Shown here: positions 11,969 to 23,107 of the stretch, one piece after another | How positions within the stretch are numbered: the first letter of the stretch is position 1 | Layout: every line of letters starts with the position of its first letter | Origin: Drechslerella dactyloides | Taxonomy: Eukaryota; Ascomycota; Orbiliomycetes; Orbiliales; Orbiliaceae | Direction of reading: 5' to 3' | NCBI GenBank assembly: GCA_020064725.1 | Contig: JAGTWJ010000007.1 | Location: 496,001 to 560,000 of the forward strand | DNA: 64,000 nucleotides | Made by a program: the position numbers and the translations under genes | Notes under the pieces: model-generated | What the model was told of the DNA's origin: nothing | The model's database searches: none | Seen by the model: the letters and a program-made list of their open reading frames with translations, nothing else

Positions 11969-13253
11969 CGCCAATCAGATCTGGTTGGCCAGTGACATGC
12001 TGACCGAGTCTGAACAGAAAGTTTCCGTTTCACACTTTCAGTTTTTCAATACGACGCGACGTCTGAGCTTGGGGCTTGTGTAACGCGTCGGTAGGCGGCC
12101 GAGACAGGACGACTTGCCCCCATCCGGTTGCTTATCCCAGCCCCACGCACAAAAGTGAACCGGGCCATCCTTCAACCTCCATCCATGAGCAAAACGGGGC
12201 AACCATGGATCCGACAGCAAACATGGAAACCCTGAGCTCTCTGCGGCCAACCAGTGGCCAAATTTAACGTCAATTTCAATCCCAAACACTTCTGATGGCG
12301 GGGAATGGCCATTGGTTTCCGCTTGCCTTGCGCTTTGACACCAATTTTATCGATAACAGGGGAATCTGGGAGAAGGCCGCCCTGCGCTTGCCTTTCTCCC
12401 GGTCATCCCGTCTCGTGGGTTCCGTCCACTTCGAGCTCCCGCCCGAGAATGTGAAATACGTACGGAGTTCGCTTGCAAGCTAATGCTGGCCGAGGAATTT
12501 CCATGATGACGTTTGTCTTGATTATCGCGATCCTACGATAATGAATGAATGACGTTTGCCTTAGCGTCGATGCCAGCCTTCCGGCCTCGATTGATTGAGC
12601 ACAACATCAGGAAAACAGAGCAATTCGCGATATTGCATACCGTTGCTCGCGATATTACGTACGCCCATTGAAGCTTTCGCTACCTCCTCGCTTCACGTAT
12701 CGCCGCTTGGCAAAATCAGGCAGGAATCACGAGAAAAAGTTCACGGCCGACCCATTCCTCACGGCAAGCGGTTGCCGTCGATCCAATGGATCAATTCGGC
12801 CTTTGCTCCATCCCTCGCTTCATCAGCCGATTAATCCAAATTACACCTCGATTCGACAGTGAATCATGAGGCAGTCTACCACAATGCACACCTCTTGTCA
12901 GCTGTCTGTACGCATCGTACAGGCGGATCCGATCACCGAGGAAAATAAGGTTTCAAAAGAAACATTTGAATCTGCCGCAAACCTATCGAATTCACCGTCT
13001 GCAGTGCAACTGCAACCCGTCTGTCAGATGCACGTCAGTCACAATCCCACCATTCGTCTCTCACCAGACCCATGGCGGTGGTGGCGGAAGGTGGTTGGGA
13101 CATACATGATATGCATCCCATCCATTCACCCCATCCAGACGTATGTACGTTCGGCAGGAAAGAACTCCATCCATGTCTTTCCAGCCTGTGCGCGCTGCAG
13201 CGTTCTGCATCTCCATCCGTTGCATGAACTTCCTCTCCTCGATTCGAACCAAC

Positions 13254-13269
13254 TGCATGCGCGCATGCA
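13254..13269. repeat. 16-base perfect palindrome TGCATGCGCGCATGCA
   Basis: The 16 bases read identically on both strands. It is a fused form of the TGCATGCA-type palindromes common in the non-coding parts of this window. It could be a dimeric transcription factor site or a Z-DNA-prone purine/pyrimidine alternation. Confidence 0.5.
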
Positions 13270-14733
13270 CCCACATCGCACACATCGAGCGTGCATGCAG
13301 GAGAAAAAGCCAAGAAGCACGCTAAAAAAAGAAAGAAACTGACAAAGGGAAGGGGTGAGAAAAAAAACGAAGCATAATTTCGCAAACTAACTAGGCGAAG
13401 GGGAAATTGTCGAAGGGGAGAATTAAAAAGGAAAATTATAGACGTCGTGCGTGCGTGAGTCTGTGCATCCAGATGCATGCATTGCATACCGCACGCTGCA
13501 GCGCTAACGTTATAGTTCTCTCGTCTGACCACTCCAGCGGACAGACGCAAGCTAACGAACCTGGGCCATGTCGCTTCGATACTTCGGCCCCCGCGAGCTC
13601 TCTGAATAACTGCGCCGAAAGCATGAGGTGCTGGAATATTCGGTACTTGCCCAGCGCTCGCTGCGATGTCCTGCACTGCAATGCGCTGCGATGCAAGTGG
13701 CCCGGCGACGGACTTAACATATTTTGTATTCGCAAGTCGCATGAACCGCTGCAGTTGGTGACAAATATAGCGAGGTTGAACGAGTGAGCGGGCGAATGAA
13801 CTATCGCTCGCGCTCGCTCACAAGACCCAGTAGGATTCAGTTCGTTCGTGCAGAAATCTCAAACACAAAGGGATGACTGGATGAACGGTATTAATATCAA
13901 ATCTTCGTGAGTTCGGTGTACTTCCAATCAAAGACCACCGCTAAAGGATGATGAATTGTTTCCTTCGCATAAATCAATTGAGCTGACGAACACTTCGAAA
14001 CGTCTCCCTTGCTTGCAAGCGCAGCGCAATATCCGTAGCTTCGACCCAGGTCGCGAAATTTGAACCACTGGCAGATATCTTTGGGCGAAAAAAGACCCGC
14101 CTAGAGCGCATATTCCGCAGCTTTAGGTTAGCAGAATTCACGTTTGCGACATCATGAGATGATATCGATCGACTATCATGCGATGAAACATTGGTTTATC
14201 GAGTGACGGATCGGTGCGTTAGCTCCCCAGGAGTTCTAGTCAAGACATTGTTATATTATATTAAGAATTATGATATTAAATGGTCTAAGGATACTGCAGG
14301 TCTACCGTTTTAAACAACCGGCCGCGAACCGCAGAAACGCTAGTCAAGATAGACGTTGGAAACCGCATCTGCCTTCCCAAATGGTCCAGATCCTATTGCA
14401 ACTACGACGAGATCGTAGGTGAAGAAAAATATGCCAAAGCAAGGGGCGAAAAAAGGCTACAGCGAAATATACGAAATATTGACCGAGAAAGGAAAGAAAG
14501 CCAACAACGACAAAAATGGAAATGAAAAAGAAAGGCTGGGATTGTGCAGCGCAAAAAAGAAACGAATATCCAACCAACCACGCCAGCTGCAAAATATGAA
14601 GATGACGAGAATATAATCACCAACCTCTAGATCTGTAGTGCCGCGGCAGAGTCTGGCTTGTGAGACTAGATCCGTACGGAGTTCAGCTAGTCAATAGCCA
14701 CGAACCGATCGAATGACCCCATGCATGTGCGTT

Positions 14734-16828
14734 TCAAAGGTCTCGCTCGCCGCCATTGCCCTGGGTGTCGTCGACGTCGCCGGCCGTCGAAGTCTCACCC
14801 CGAGTCCTATGCTTACACCCCACTTTCACAACCTCGTATACCGTAATGCCTCTCCTGCCTACCACTCTTTCCAACGTTGGCACCACCCCATCGTCTCCAA
14901 AATCCATGTCGTCGAGATTCAGATGTCTGGAATAGCTCCATACTTTCCTTAGCACAAAGCTATCGTCCTCGCTACCTCCCGCCCCTTCGATCCACCTGTC
15001 CAGCGCCACCGCGCTCGAGGGCGCGACAATTACCCTCCTCAGCCTCCTCTTCTTCGTCTTTTGCCTTCGGTTGTCGTCATCGCAGACGGCCATTTCCCTA
15101 GCAACGTTCGCGAGCACATCCACCTTAGCTCCCATCAGATCCACCGTCCGCACCTGTCTGCTGCGCGCACCCAGCAGCCACGTCGGCGGCTTGTACGTCT
15201 TCCACCAGACGGCCTGCTCCAGCCCCTCGACGCTGCCAAGATACAACTGCGCGGGCACGACGCCGCCTTGATGGAACACGCCCATCAGCACGCCAAAGGC
15301 CACGTTGAAAAGCGCCCACGCGACCATCCACCGCCTCCTCCACGCCGTCGACGCCGGCAGGCGGACAGAGGCAAGAATCAGCGGCACGGCGGGGATCAGG
15401 AACCTTGCTTCCTGGTGCTGGAACGCCGAAAGTGTCACGATCCCAGACACGGCGGCCTGGAGCGGCGTGCAGCCGGTCAGCAGTCGCGGGTGGATCGAGA
15501 AGAGCAGCAAGATCAGCGAGGGACCGAGTAGCTGTGGGAGGTTGATGAGCACGTGCGTATAGCGCGGGTGCAAGCCGTGTTGAGCCAGGTTTGCTGTCGA
15601 CGAGTTGTAAATGAGATTGTTGAGGGGTGTGAATATCAAGTCGGTGAGTTTGAGTGAATCCATCGGGATCTGTGTGTATATGTGTGTATCGAGAACGGCG
15701 AATGCTGCGGTGAAGAAGATGGCGGGGACGGCGAACGCCAGAACGGAGGAAGGACTGCTCCAGGATACGATCGTTAACAGCCATATTCTTCGTAGCTTTC
15801 TTCATTCTCAGTTATCGGGGAGGAATCCTTACTATCTGATGAAGTGCCGAAGGAGGGATATCCCCGGCAGGAATAGAAACGCCGGGAACGTAATGCGATT
15901 GAAAGTTCCAAAGACCACAAAGAGGGCCAGGGTGACACAGTTCCTGATCGCCGGTCCCTATATCCAACAATTGCATGTTAGCCACCCGCCGACTCGCCCT
16001 CATGCCTCTAACCACCCGGTATAGGATTCAGAGACTTCGGATTAAGGTTTCGTGATACGGTCCACCATCCACGCCGACGTATGCATGCACACACCTTGCT
16101 GGAGACTATCCGCTGCATGAAGACCAAGCTCCAGAGCAGCACCACTGTCTCGACAGAATTCGAGAACGATCTCGTCTGTATACTCCATGTCACCCAGCTG
16201 CTAGCGGTTAGTAGCAAGCCACCATTCGGTGCTATCGTCGACCCGAGCTCCAGCAGCGCCCAGTCCTCTCCAGACAACCAATCCGTCAGCATAGCTCTAT
16301 CATTATACACCTGTCTCGCACGTCACTTCTATAACTCGCCGACTAGCCAGCACTAAGAAGCCGCATCTCGCTTCTCAATACTAGATCAAGCCGACGAGAC
16401 CGTCCCAGAGCAAGGAAACACTCACCATAAACCATCGAGAAAAAATAAAACAACAGCCGAACGGAGTAAAAGAGCATTGTAGGATTCGGAGCTGCGTTCA
16501 CAATCCACTGCAGCACCGTCATCGGTAGCGCATATACAGCCAACAGCGGCACATAGCTGCGTATTGGGTGATCCGCTGTAAATTCCCATGTCTTCGTAAC
16601 CTTCCAGCCAAAATGTTCGCCTAGACCGCATATGCACAACCGTTAGCGAGTGTTGGTTGATAGATACGAAACTGGATCGAGTTGCGCGACGCTTCAAATA
16701 ATGTCTCACATACCAGCGACAACTTCGGGACCTTGGAAGTGTTCGTCCGGGTGGATATAGGATGGTGCGAGTGCAAAGTATAGCCGTATCAGGCTCAAGC
16801 AGAGGTATAGCCGCCGCTTCCACGCCAT
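14734..16828 (-). CDS. SMP3: GPI mannosyltransferase 4, Smp3/PIG-Z type (GT22)
   Basis: Role (family): adds the fourth mannose to the GPI-anchor precursor from dolichol-phosphate-mannose in the ER lumen; needed for GPI anchoring in fungi. Model: exons 16828-16714, 16620-16426, 16294-16095, 15957-15833 and 15754-14734; introns of 93, 131, 137 and 78 bases; 551 residues, usual for the family; all phases agree. Seen: a near N-terminal SYIHPDEHFQGPEVVAG, where Asp28-Glu29 is the GT-C catalytic acidic motif; then WEFTADHPIRS, DWALLEL, TRSFSNSVET, FGTFNRITFPAF, HGLHPRYTHVLINLPQLLGP, the HQEARFLIP signature and VWWKTYKPPTWLLG, the last typical of Smp3 rather than Gpi10 or Alg9/12. Several membrane helices lie between. 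The C-terminal 120 residues are polar with a basic KKRRLRR patch. The third 3' splice site (ATAGAG before 16294) is the least certain. Confidence 0.92.
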
Positions 16829-17991
16829 GCCTGGTCCGAGTCTCGGTTGTCGTCCGATCTTTCGTTCGTTCGTTCTCCTTTTAGCCGTCCGTGCTCAAGG
16901 ATCAAGCCGAGCCATATATAGGCGGATGCGTCCGTATGCGAAGCGATAAGGAGTGTAGAGATGTCGTAGCGAAGGCCTGCTGCGGTGTAGCGATCGTATA
17001 TGATATCGACGCGATGCGAAGTGCTGGAGGGGAAGGCGCGGCTGTGACGTCGGATATATGTTGCGTCGCGGGGTGTAGTGTCAAGTCGTTGTCTAGGCGC
17101 GTGTAACCAACCGAGTTCAGCAAGTTGCCGTTTTGCGGGTTGCAGGATCGCGAGACACCTGCGCGATGGACGGAGTCGACAGATGAATATCTGGACTTAT
17201 AGCTTACCTGCTCGTACCAGCGCCGTTAATTATAAAAAAATCCCGCTGGGTGCCGAAATACACCGACAGGAAATTAAGAGAGCATTACTAAGCGGAAATT
17301 TGACACGAGAGCTTGAAAGATTGTATTGTCAAGGTACCCCAGGAACCGGCGAGTAATTCTTCGTAACGTTCTGGAATATATGACAGCCATAGGACCTGGG
17401 AATATAGCCCACCGGTACGTCGATTTCCAGAACGAAATGGAGAATTAACGCTCGCATGTGGGGCACGTTAGGAACGCACGGTGATATCACTGCCGTTCGT
17501 GTGTGGGTTACGAGCGCGAGTCCGACGATAAGATTAATTGTATTGATCTCGGACATTTGCTGCATTCCTTATCCGCCAAACACATACGCCCCACCAGGAA
17601 TGCAGAGCTGCCTGCTGCCAATATCATGCGGGCATCATATCCAATCATGGTGGTTACGTTCTATAACGTGGGCGCAGGGAGCCGGCCGTGACGCGAGCCA
17701 TTCGAGATATTCGAGAGTGTATCATGACGGTCTATAGACAGCTTGGCTGGCCAGGTACCAGGCAGGTTTGGTCCGGTGACCAACTGGTAGACTGTAGACG
17801 ACGACACATGCCAGGCCTTCTGCTCGACTGTGAAAGCACATGTTCTCCAGCGACCGTAGATGTCGGGGTAGAGGCCAGATATCGACCTCGTGCTATGCAA
17901 TGCCTCCAAGCTTCTTCCTACTAGCATGGGTCTTTGGTTTGGGGTAGGCGTAGGGCAACAGAGAACGTTCGAGCAGATACATTCGTCATGT
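16829..17991. other. divergent intergenic region between Smp3 and eL41 genes
   Basis: Holds the Smp3 promoter next to 16829 and upstream sequence of eL41. I see no coding sequence with family motifs; short open frames on both strands look random. Confidence 0.6.
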
Positions 17992-18008
17992 CACGTGATG
18001 TAGGGCTT
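17992..18008 (+). promoter_or_regulatory. CACGTG plus TAGGGCTT promoter motif pair upstream of eL41
   Basis: CACGTG lies at 17992-17997 and TAGGGCTT at 18001-18008, 3 bases apart and about 280 bases before the eL41 start codon. Known: many ascomycete ribosomal protein promoters pair a Cbf1-type CACGTG site with a Tbf1-type ARCCCTAA site; TAGGGCTT matches the reverse of that consensus at 7 of 8 positions if extended one base left. A CT-rich stretch at about 18050-18130 is a likely start region. Factor binding is inference. Confidence 0.5.
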
Positions 18009-18274
18009 AACCGCAAAAGCTTGGCATTTGCCCCACAGGTGTTGCTTGCTTGTCCTGCCATCACATCATCATCTACTGCTGTCTCTCCTCTCACAACCAC
18101 CATCAACTGTCAACCTCATCAAGTCACCACCGTACGTATAGCCCCTCTACTCCAGCCTTCCGGCCTCTGCCATCGAAGCAATCGATCGGCTCGAGCTGGT
18201 AGCTTCTCTCCCTCATCGACCGCTTGGACAATGAGCTGACCGCCGTGTGCCGTTGCTGCTGCAGAACCGACAAG

Positions 18275-18421
18275 ATGAGAGCAAAGTGGAGAAAGAAGCG
18301 CGTTCGTAGGTTAAAGCGAAAGAGAAGAAAGACCCGTGCACGCTCGTAAGTACCTGCCTGTACCCTAACGCATCTCGTGTCTCATGAACGGATGACTGAC
18401 CTGTCTATCTGCAGCAAATAA
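18275..18421 (+). CDS. RPL41: large-subunit ribosomal protein eL41
   Basis: Seen: ATG at 18275 opens MRAKWRKKRVRRLKRKRRKT, continuing RAR, then a 69-base intron 18346-18414 (GTAAGT, CCTAACG, CTGCAG) that splits the Ser24 codon. The last exon is only 7 bases (18415-18421), finishing Ser-Lys-stop. The product is 25 residues, the exact family length, and nearly all basic. Known: eL41 is the smallest ribosomal protein and lies at the bridge between the subunits. A second intron in the 5' UTR is likely at 18132-18264 (GTACGT, GAGCTGACC, CTGCAG), ending 10 bases before the ATG, the usual ribosomal protein layout. It is too short for most ORF callers and easily missed. Confidence 0.97.
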
Positions 18422-20111
18422 ACGTCTCGCTCTCGCCTCTACCTTTTCTTCCTCTTGATGTCTCAGTATCAAACGACCCCGGCTCCCGCGCTATCGGCGA
18501 GTGCCGTCGATGGCCCCACCTTCAAATCTCTTTGAACGACACCTTCGGGGGAGGGTTTGCATCACGTTAGCTCTCTTACAATACGAACATACGCAATAGT
18601 CAATTTGATATCATGAGCATCAGCCACATCACCGGATACTTTCCTGCATACCAGCAAGATGGACACAATACAGGGAGGATCAGGTGGACGAGAGATCTTA
18701 TTACCGCTTCGTTTTCTTTTTCTTCTTTCTTTGTCTATATAATGATAACGAACGAAAACTGGAGGAGGAAGACTGGCAATGACACGACGACGTTTATTGT
18801 TGTATTCATAGTGGAGAACTCGTTTCCTTTTCAATTTCTATCAACGCTTTCTCTCTTATTAAAACAAAATGCTTCCCTTCACCTCTATTATCTTCTCTCC
18901 TTCCGTATGAACCACTACCTGCTACAGAATGGCCGTGATTGCTGTTCGTCGTTATCCATTCCGTCTGTGCTCTTTATGTTGTTCACGGTGCGAGATATTA
19001 CGTATTCGCGGAAACAGAATGTTGCAGCATTAATGATAAAAAAAACAATAAAATAAGAATGGTATCGATCCTCGGAGTGCCATCACACTGACGTAAGCCT
19101 GAAGACCCACGGTAGTCTGGCTTTGCAAGGCGTCCCTATCAGTGTCTATGCATACAATCTATCACAATATTGATAGACAGCATAGACGGATATCACGTTT
19201 TCTCGCAAGCCAGACGCCTTCGTCAACATACGAATCGATACCAATAGAGATTTGAGCATAGAAGGAACCGAGGGTCAATAGCATTAGCCGCTAGCTGATA
19301 CATGCAATGAAATGAGGTGCTGCAGAGTAATTATAGTTGAATAGAAGCTTGATCAGAGCTTAGAGCAGAGATATAGTCCCACGCCCTCATACACATTCCG
19401 CGCGATAATACTACCCGACTAAGAAGATTCGTATCACATTATAACCATTCGTTCCTTTCATCCATCACAATCATTGTACTCTTCTATCATCACCTTCTTC
19501 CTCATACGTCATCTCAACAATCTGCCTCAAGACAGGTCGAGATGCCAGCCAGTCAGCTATATCCGACGGATCGACTTGAAGAATAGCAGAGTATCTGCCG
19601 GTAATATCGACTAACCTTATCCCTCGCCGCTCATCAACCTACTTTACTTCACCACCCTTCAATACGCCCGCAAGATAACCCGGAAGGTCCAAAGGAGGAT
19701 CAAAGCCACAGCTACTGCGAGCGTGAGCCCCCGCTCCGTGGATAGGAAAGCTACTATTGCATCTCGGCACTCGATCGGATCCGCGCCCGCCTGGATCAAG
19801 AGCTGAATGGTATCTATCGGCATCTTGGCGGCTGGTAACGCTGCTGTTTTGTCGTAGCCGTATGGAAGATACTAGTAGCGTGGCGCGTAAGTTGATACCG
19901 ATGCAGATAGCCCGATTGATAGACGGCGATAGAGATCGTCGAGTATAAGTCGAGCAGCTGGATTTGGAAGCTAGCTTTGCCGGAGGTCGGAGGGGTAGTC
20001 TACCCAAGTTTAGGGAGAAAGGAATGCAGCCGCGGGAGTCAGGAAGACGTAGGTTCCCTTCATCTCCGGTGGATGCTGTGTCAAAACCGGGTACGACGCG
20101 GCGCTGCAGTA
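18422..20111. other. intergenic region with hairpin element and a small TM-like open frame
   Basis: Mostly AT-rich non-coding sequence with the 3' UTR of eL41 at its left and the nested hairpin at 19115-19215. On the minus strand, 19823-19659 reads as 54 residues (MPIDTIQLLIQAGADPIE..., then a 17-residue hydrophobic helix). An acceptor-like CTACTAG lies just upstream of the frame, so it might be a terminal exon of the gene at 20112-20795 or a decayed gene piece. I could not connect it confidently. Confidence 0.35.
19115..19215. repeat. nested hairpin element carrying the TCTCGCAAGCCAGAC core
   Basis: Outer arms GTCTGGCTT (19115-19123) and AAGCCAGAC (19207-19215); middle arms GTCTATGC (19144-19151) and GCATAGAC (19180-19187); inner arms TCTATCA (19158-19164) and TGATAGA (19171-19177) around a 6-base loop. 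Between the outer and middle arms the pairing is poor. No ORF is inside. The right arm belongs to a repeat found again at 30798 and 47912. It could be a small MITE-like element or a structured RNA. Confidence 0.55.
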
Positions 20112-20795
20112 TCAGAGGAACTTGCAGTCGCGGGGTATATTGATCGGTCCGGTAATCGCCTTCGGGTTGGGTAGAGAGCCTCCGTGTGTATCACTCGTAC
20201 AGTAATAGCTAGTCGCGAGCTCAAAGAATGTTAGCTTTTACCGCTGTAGGATGAGAGCAACGGCATGCGATCGATACTTACACTTGTCTGGCAGGTCCGA
20301 TAGTTAACTTCTTAGGGGAGAAGACGTCGGCCAATGCGAATATGTGTGGTACTCGCGTTTCCAGGATCGTTACGGAGCTATTAGTCGAGCAGTCGTGCCA
20401 TCGTCGAGCACAGTGATCTCGAAGTAGTTCGCCAGTTTCAACGATGCCAGCTTGAACAAGCTGTGCCGACAGGTCGAATGATTGTAGGCGGTTGTCCGAA
20501 CGGGCAAAAGCGGAGTCGGTAGCTGTCGCGGAGGACTTCACAATATCGCAGTCACGATGTAGGATTTATTGCTTGCCGGGTTGAAGAAACGGATACCGAT
20601 GATGTGAGTATCGAAGAGCCAGCTGTGATGAAGGGAACCAGAGAGGTATGACAGTGTCGGCGGTCGCGAGAACAAAGCTTGGAGCAAAGGGAGAGAAGGG
20701 ATCAGCGTGGAAAAGCTAAGTCTGCTAGTAGTTGCTGGGCGGCAAGGTCTCGTTTCTCGCCTACGTAGTAAGTTCAACTCGCCCAGCAGACTCAT
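20112..20795 (-). CDS. hypothetical protein, three-exon model (orphan)
   Basis: I do not recognise this protein. Seen: exons 20795-20597, 20522-20282 and 20208-20112 join with consistent phases through introns of 74 bases (20523-20596, GTATCC...CGACAG) and 73 bases (20209-20281, GTAAGT, AAGCTAACATT, GACTAG). The second intron has near-ideal signals, good evidence that this strand is spliced. The product is 178 residues. The middle exon reads smoothly (DNRLQSFDLSAQLVQAG, SSVTILETRVPHIFALAD) and the last carries YYCTSDTHGGSLPNPKAITG with two cysteines. The first exon is Leu/Arg-rich and the least convincing; the start may be elsewhere. Downstream exons toward 19659 are possible. A decayed gene is the main alternative. 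Confidence 0.4.
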
Positions 20796-21459
20796 CAGCC
20801 GACATTCCAACTTTGCGACCAAGCTACTTTCAGCCTACGTCGCAGTGGTCCCCGCCGTCGCTGGCTGCAGTAGGCCCCGGCTTGGACGCAGGCCATTCGT
20901 CGAGTCCAGGATCCTTCATCCATGCTGCAGTGCTGTTTTCCTGCGGAGGTTGCACAGCCCCGATGGGCCAGACAGATGGGGAATGCGGAGCCCAGGCTCG
21001 CAGGCGACCTTATCGCGCGCGAGTATGCATCACCTGCTACTTCTCCAACAGCGGCGAGGGTTTTAATCGCGTAATGAGCGAGCGAGCGACAGATTCATTG
21101 CGTTTTTAAGCCGTGTCATTGACATATCAGCTATCGTCGCCCGCTGACGGAAACTAAAATGCATTGTACCGGCGTGGTGCAATAGTACAGAGCTGCAGTG
21201 CAGAAAAATATGATATCGGATATTGCATTGTCTAGCAGGATCGATTCTCGAAGGGTGGAGCGACCTGACCTAGAATCCTATGCCCATCGATTCTCCCGTT
21301 AGCTGATGACTTGGAATCCTATGCCCGTCTCCCGTTAGCTAAACGTCTCCAACTCCCTCTGCCGATAGGCTACTTACTGGCCAGTGTCCCATTATCCACG
21401 CACGCAGGCAGCCTCCCACATGTACAACGTGCGAACCAACGCACTGGTATTTCTAAGCT
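20796..21459. other. intergenic region
   Basis: Between the tentative orphan and the 3' end of the next leftward gene. There are overlapping open frames on the plus strand (20707-21109) without motifs; I regard them as chance. At 21269-21351 the phrase CCTATGCCC...CCCGTTAGCT occurs twice in slightly different form. Confidence 0.4.
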
Positions 21460-22143
21460 TCATGAATGCTCGATCTCAAGGCGTGTGACCTCCCCGTCTG
21501 CCTTCATGATGGCCGCAATGGTCCTATCCGGGTCCTTCAAGACCGCCTCCACCAATCCAATCACCCTCCATGCCTCCCGCCACTCGTCTCTCTCGCGCAT
21601 CGACTCCACCATGTCCAGGTACCTTGTATGGTTTGGCTGCAGGTACGTTTCGTAAAGCTTGTCTGGCCGCTTGATAATGTAGCTGTAAGCAAGGCAGCTT
21701 TGTGCGACAGGCAACGCTGCTTTGTGATATAACAGTTGAAGGAGGGCCTGTTCGCACTTGATGCTCCTCTTCGCACCGACGGAGACTATAATCAGATTAC
21801 CATCCGATCCCCCCTTCGCGGTAGGGAACCGTGAAGGCGTGGTGTCTCCCCGGATGGCAAAATATACCACCCATGTCCCCGCGGCAGCCTCGTTCCGGCG
21901 CTCGTCAGGCGTGACTTTAGTCGGGATGATTAGAAGCTGGTGGACGTTGAAGTCGTGATGGTACAGCAGGACGTCAGTCTCGACCGTCCGTTCGCCTCTC
22001 TCTACTTCGTCGAGCATGAACGCAGTACAGATGGATATCGAAGCCGCGGGCTTGTGTTTTTCTTTCGCTTTGAAGAGATAGTTCGTGATGAAGTGATGCA
22101 TGAAGCGACTTGGATGCCAGCGGGCGGTCGTGAGGTCGTCCAT
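21460..22143 (-). CDS. hypothetical protein, 227 residues (orphan)
   Basis: I do not recognise the family. Seen: one uninterrupted frame with ATG at 22143 (MDDLTTARWHPSRFMHHFIT) and stop at 21460. It has no signal peptide or membrane helix. Composition is like a soluble folded protein: alternating strands (TDVLLYHHDFNVHQLLIIPT, GTWVVYFAIRG, NLIIVSVGAKRSIKCEQALL) then a helical C-terminal half rich in charged residues (RYLDMVESMRERDEWREAW, VIGLVEAVLKD). This order and lack of stops across 684 bases support a real gene. Neighbours are non-coding on both sides. It may be an ascomycete-specific protein; no function is proposed. Confidence 0.6.
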   Translation of the reverse strand: MDDLTTARWHPSRFMHHFITNYLFKAKEKHKPAASISICTAFMLDEVERGERTVETDVLLYHHDFNVHQLLIIPTKVTPDERRNEAAAGTWVVYFAIRGDTTPSRFPTAKGGSDGNLIIVSVGAKRSIKCEQALLQLLYHKAALPVAQSCLAYSYIIKRPDKLYETYLQPNHTRYLDMVESMRERDEWREAWRVIGLVEAVLKDPDRTIAAIMKADGEVTRLEIEHS

Positions 22144-23107
22144 ATCGGTTGCGCTATCAAGACCGGCATGAGAGAGGTCGGCTCGATATATTTAGACGTG
22201 GCGGTAGATATTAGAGAAGTTTCCGATGCATCGATGTGGCGTCTACGAGGCCATTCTTCTCTCGCGGTCACCACTATCAGGTGAGATGGTGATGTCCAAC
22301 ACAGCCGCGGTTGTAGTTATAACATTAGCGGGAGATACCGTTATACTGCAATCAATCACATCTGGGTAGGTAAAATGGTGTCGAGCTGTGGCACAGAACG
22401 CCCAGCTGTTGATGAATATAAAACATGGCCTGTATTTTTTTTGGTGAAGAGGCAAGACAGCCTTGATATGAGGCACCGCACGCCGGTCAAGAACTGATAT
22501 CAGGGAAATTGGGAACCAGGACTGCTCCAGAACTAGTGCTATGCATGGGCGTCTGCATCGGATCTTGGGCCTGTTGAACCGGACTAGTCTCCGTGCCAGA
22601 TCGGAACACAATATAAATCCAATACGGCGCACAGAACTAGCTTCAGGCGAAAGCCTTGGCCGGGCAGCTGGAGACTGCACGGTTTGCTGCAGGTGTAACG
22701 TAAAACGGCTGGTTGAATTCCAGGCCTCGTGTTCGAGATAGGCGACGCGTATGCACCTCCGCAGTGGTACGAAGTATAGTACGTTCAATATCAGTTCTCA
22801 AGCTCGAGTCATCGCAAGTTGTGCACCGTTGAAGTAAAGGCGATTCAAAAGAAAGCGGCCAACAAAGAGGTCGCTGATACCATTATAAAGGATCTAATGA
22901 GCCATAAGCACCGCTGACAGCAGACAGTAAGGACAGCACAGCATTATGAAAAGGTCAACCAAACGAAAATCAAGCCGGATCCCAGCCCCAGAAGCCATAT
23001 CCAAAGTCGCCACCCCATCCAACAAGTATCGGCACGTCTCGTAGGCTTCGCTATCGTGTATCTGAATTGCTTCGAAAACCGACGGCTACCGACTCCCTTT
23101 CGTCCGT
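22144..23107. other. intergenic region
   Basis: Contains the promoter of the 227-residue gene and the 3' UTR of the CYSTM gene. No coding sequence with motifs is seen; a 181-codon minus-strand open frame (22243-22788) has no family features. Confidence 0.5.

Larger units (their letters stand above)
8955..14733. other. 5.8-kb gene-poor region
   Basis: Contains the promoter of the TM198-like gene (right of 8954) and the 3' side of the Smp3 gene. I searched both strands for family motifs and spliceable chains and found none. The longest open frame (9652-10254, +) has no motif and looks like chance. Structure seen: a perfect 13-base inverted repeat at 11934-11968, a 16-base palindrome at 13254-13269, and inverted heptamers ATTATCG/CGATAAT near 12522-12543. 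Half of it may be untranslated or non-coding RNA. Confidence 0.5.

Noticed and set aside
13236..13260. GGTTCGAATC-like tRNA B box on the minus strand
   Set aside because: No matching A box, acceptor stem or anticodon arm could be folded around it.
13035..13742. 235-codon minus-strand frame
   Set aside because: Translation is irregular, overlaps other frames on both strands, and spans TGCATGCA palindromes; no motif.
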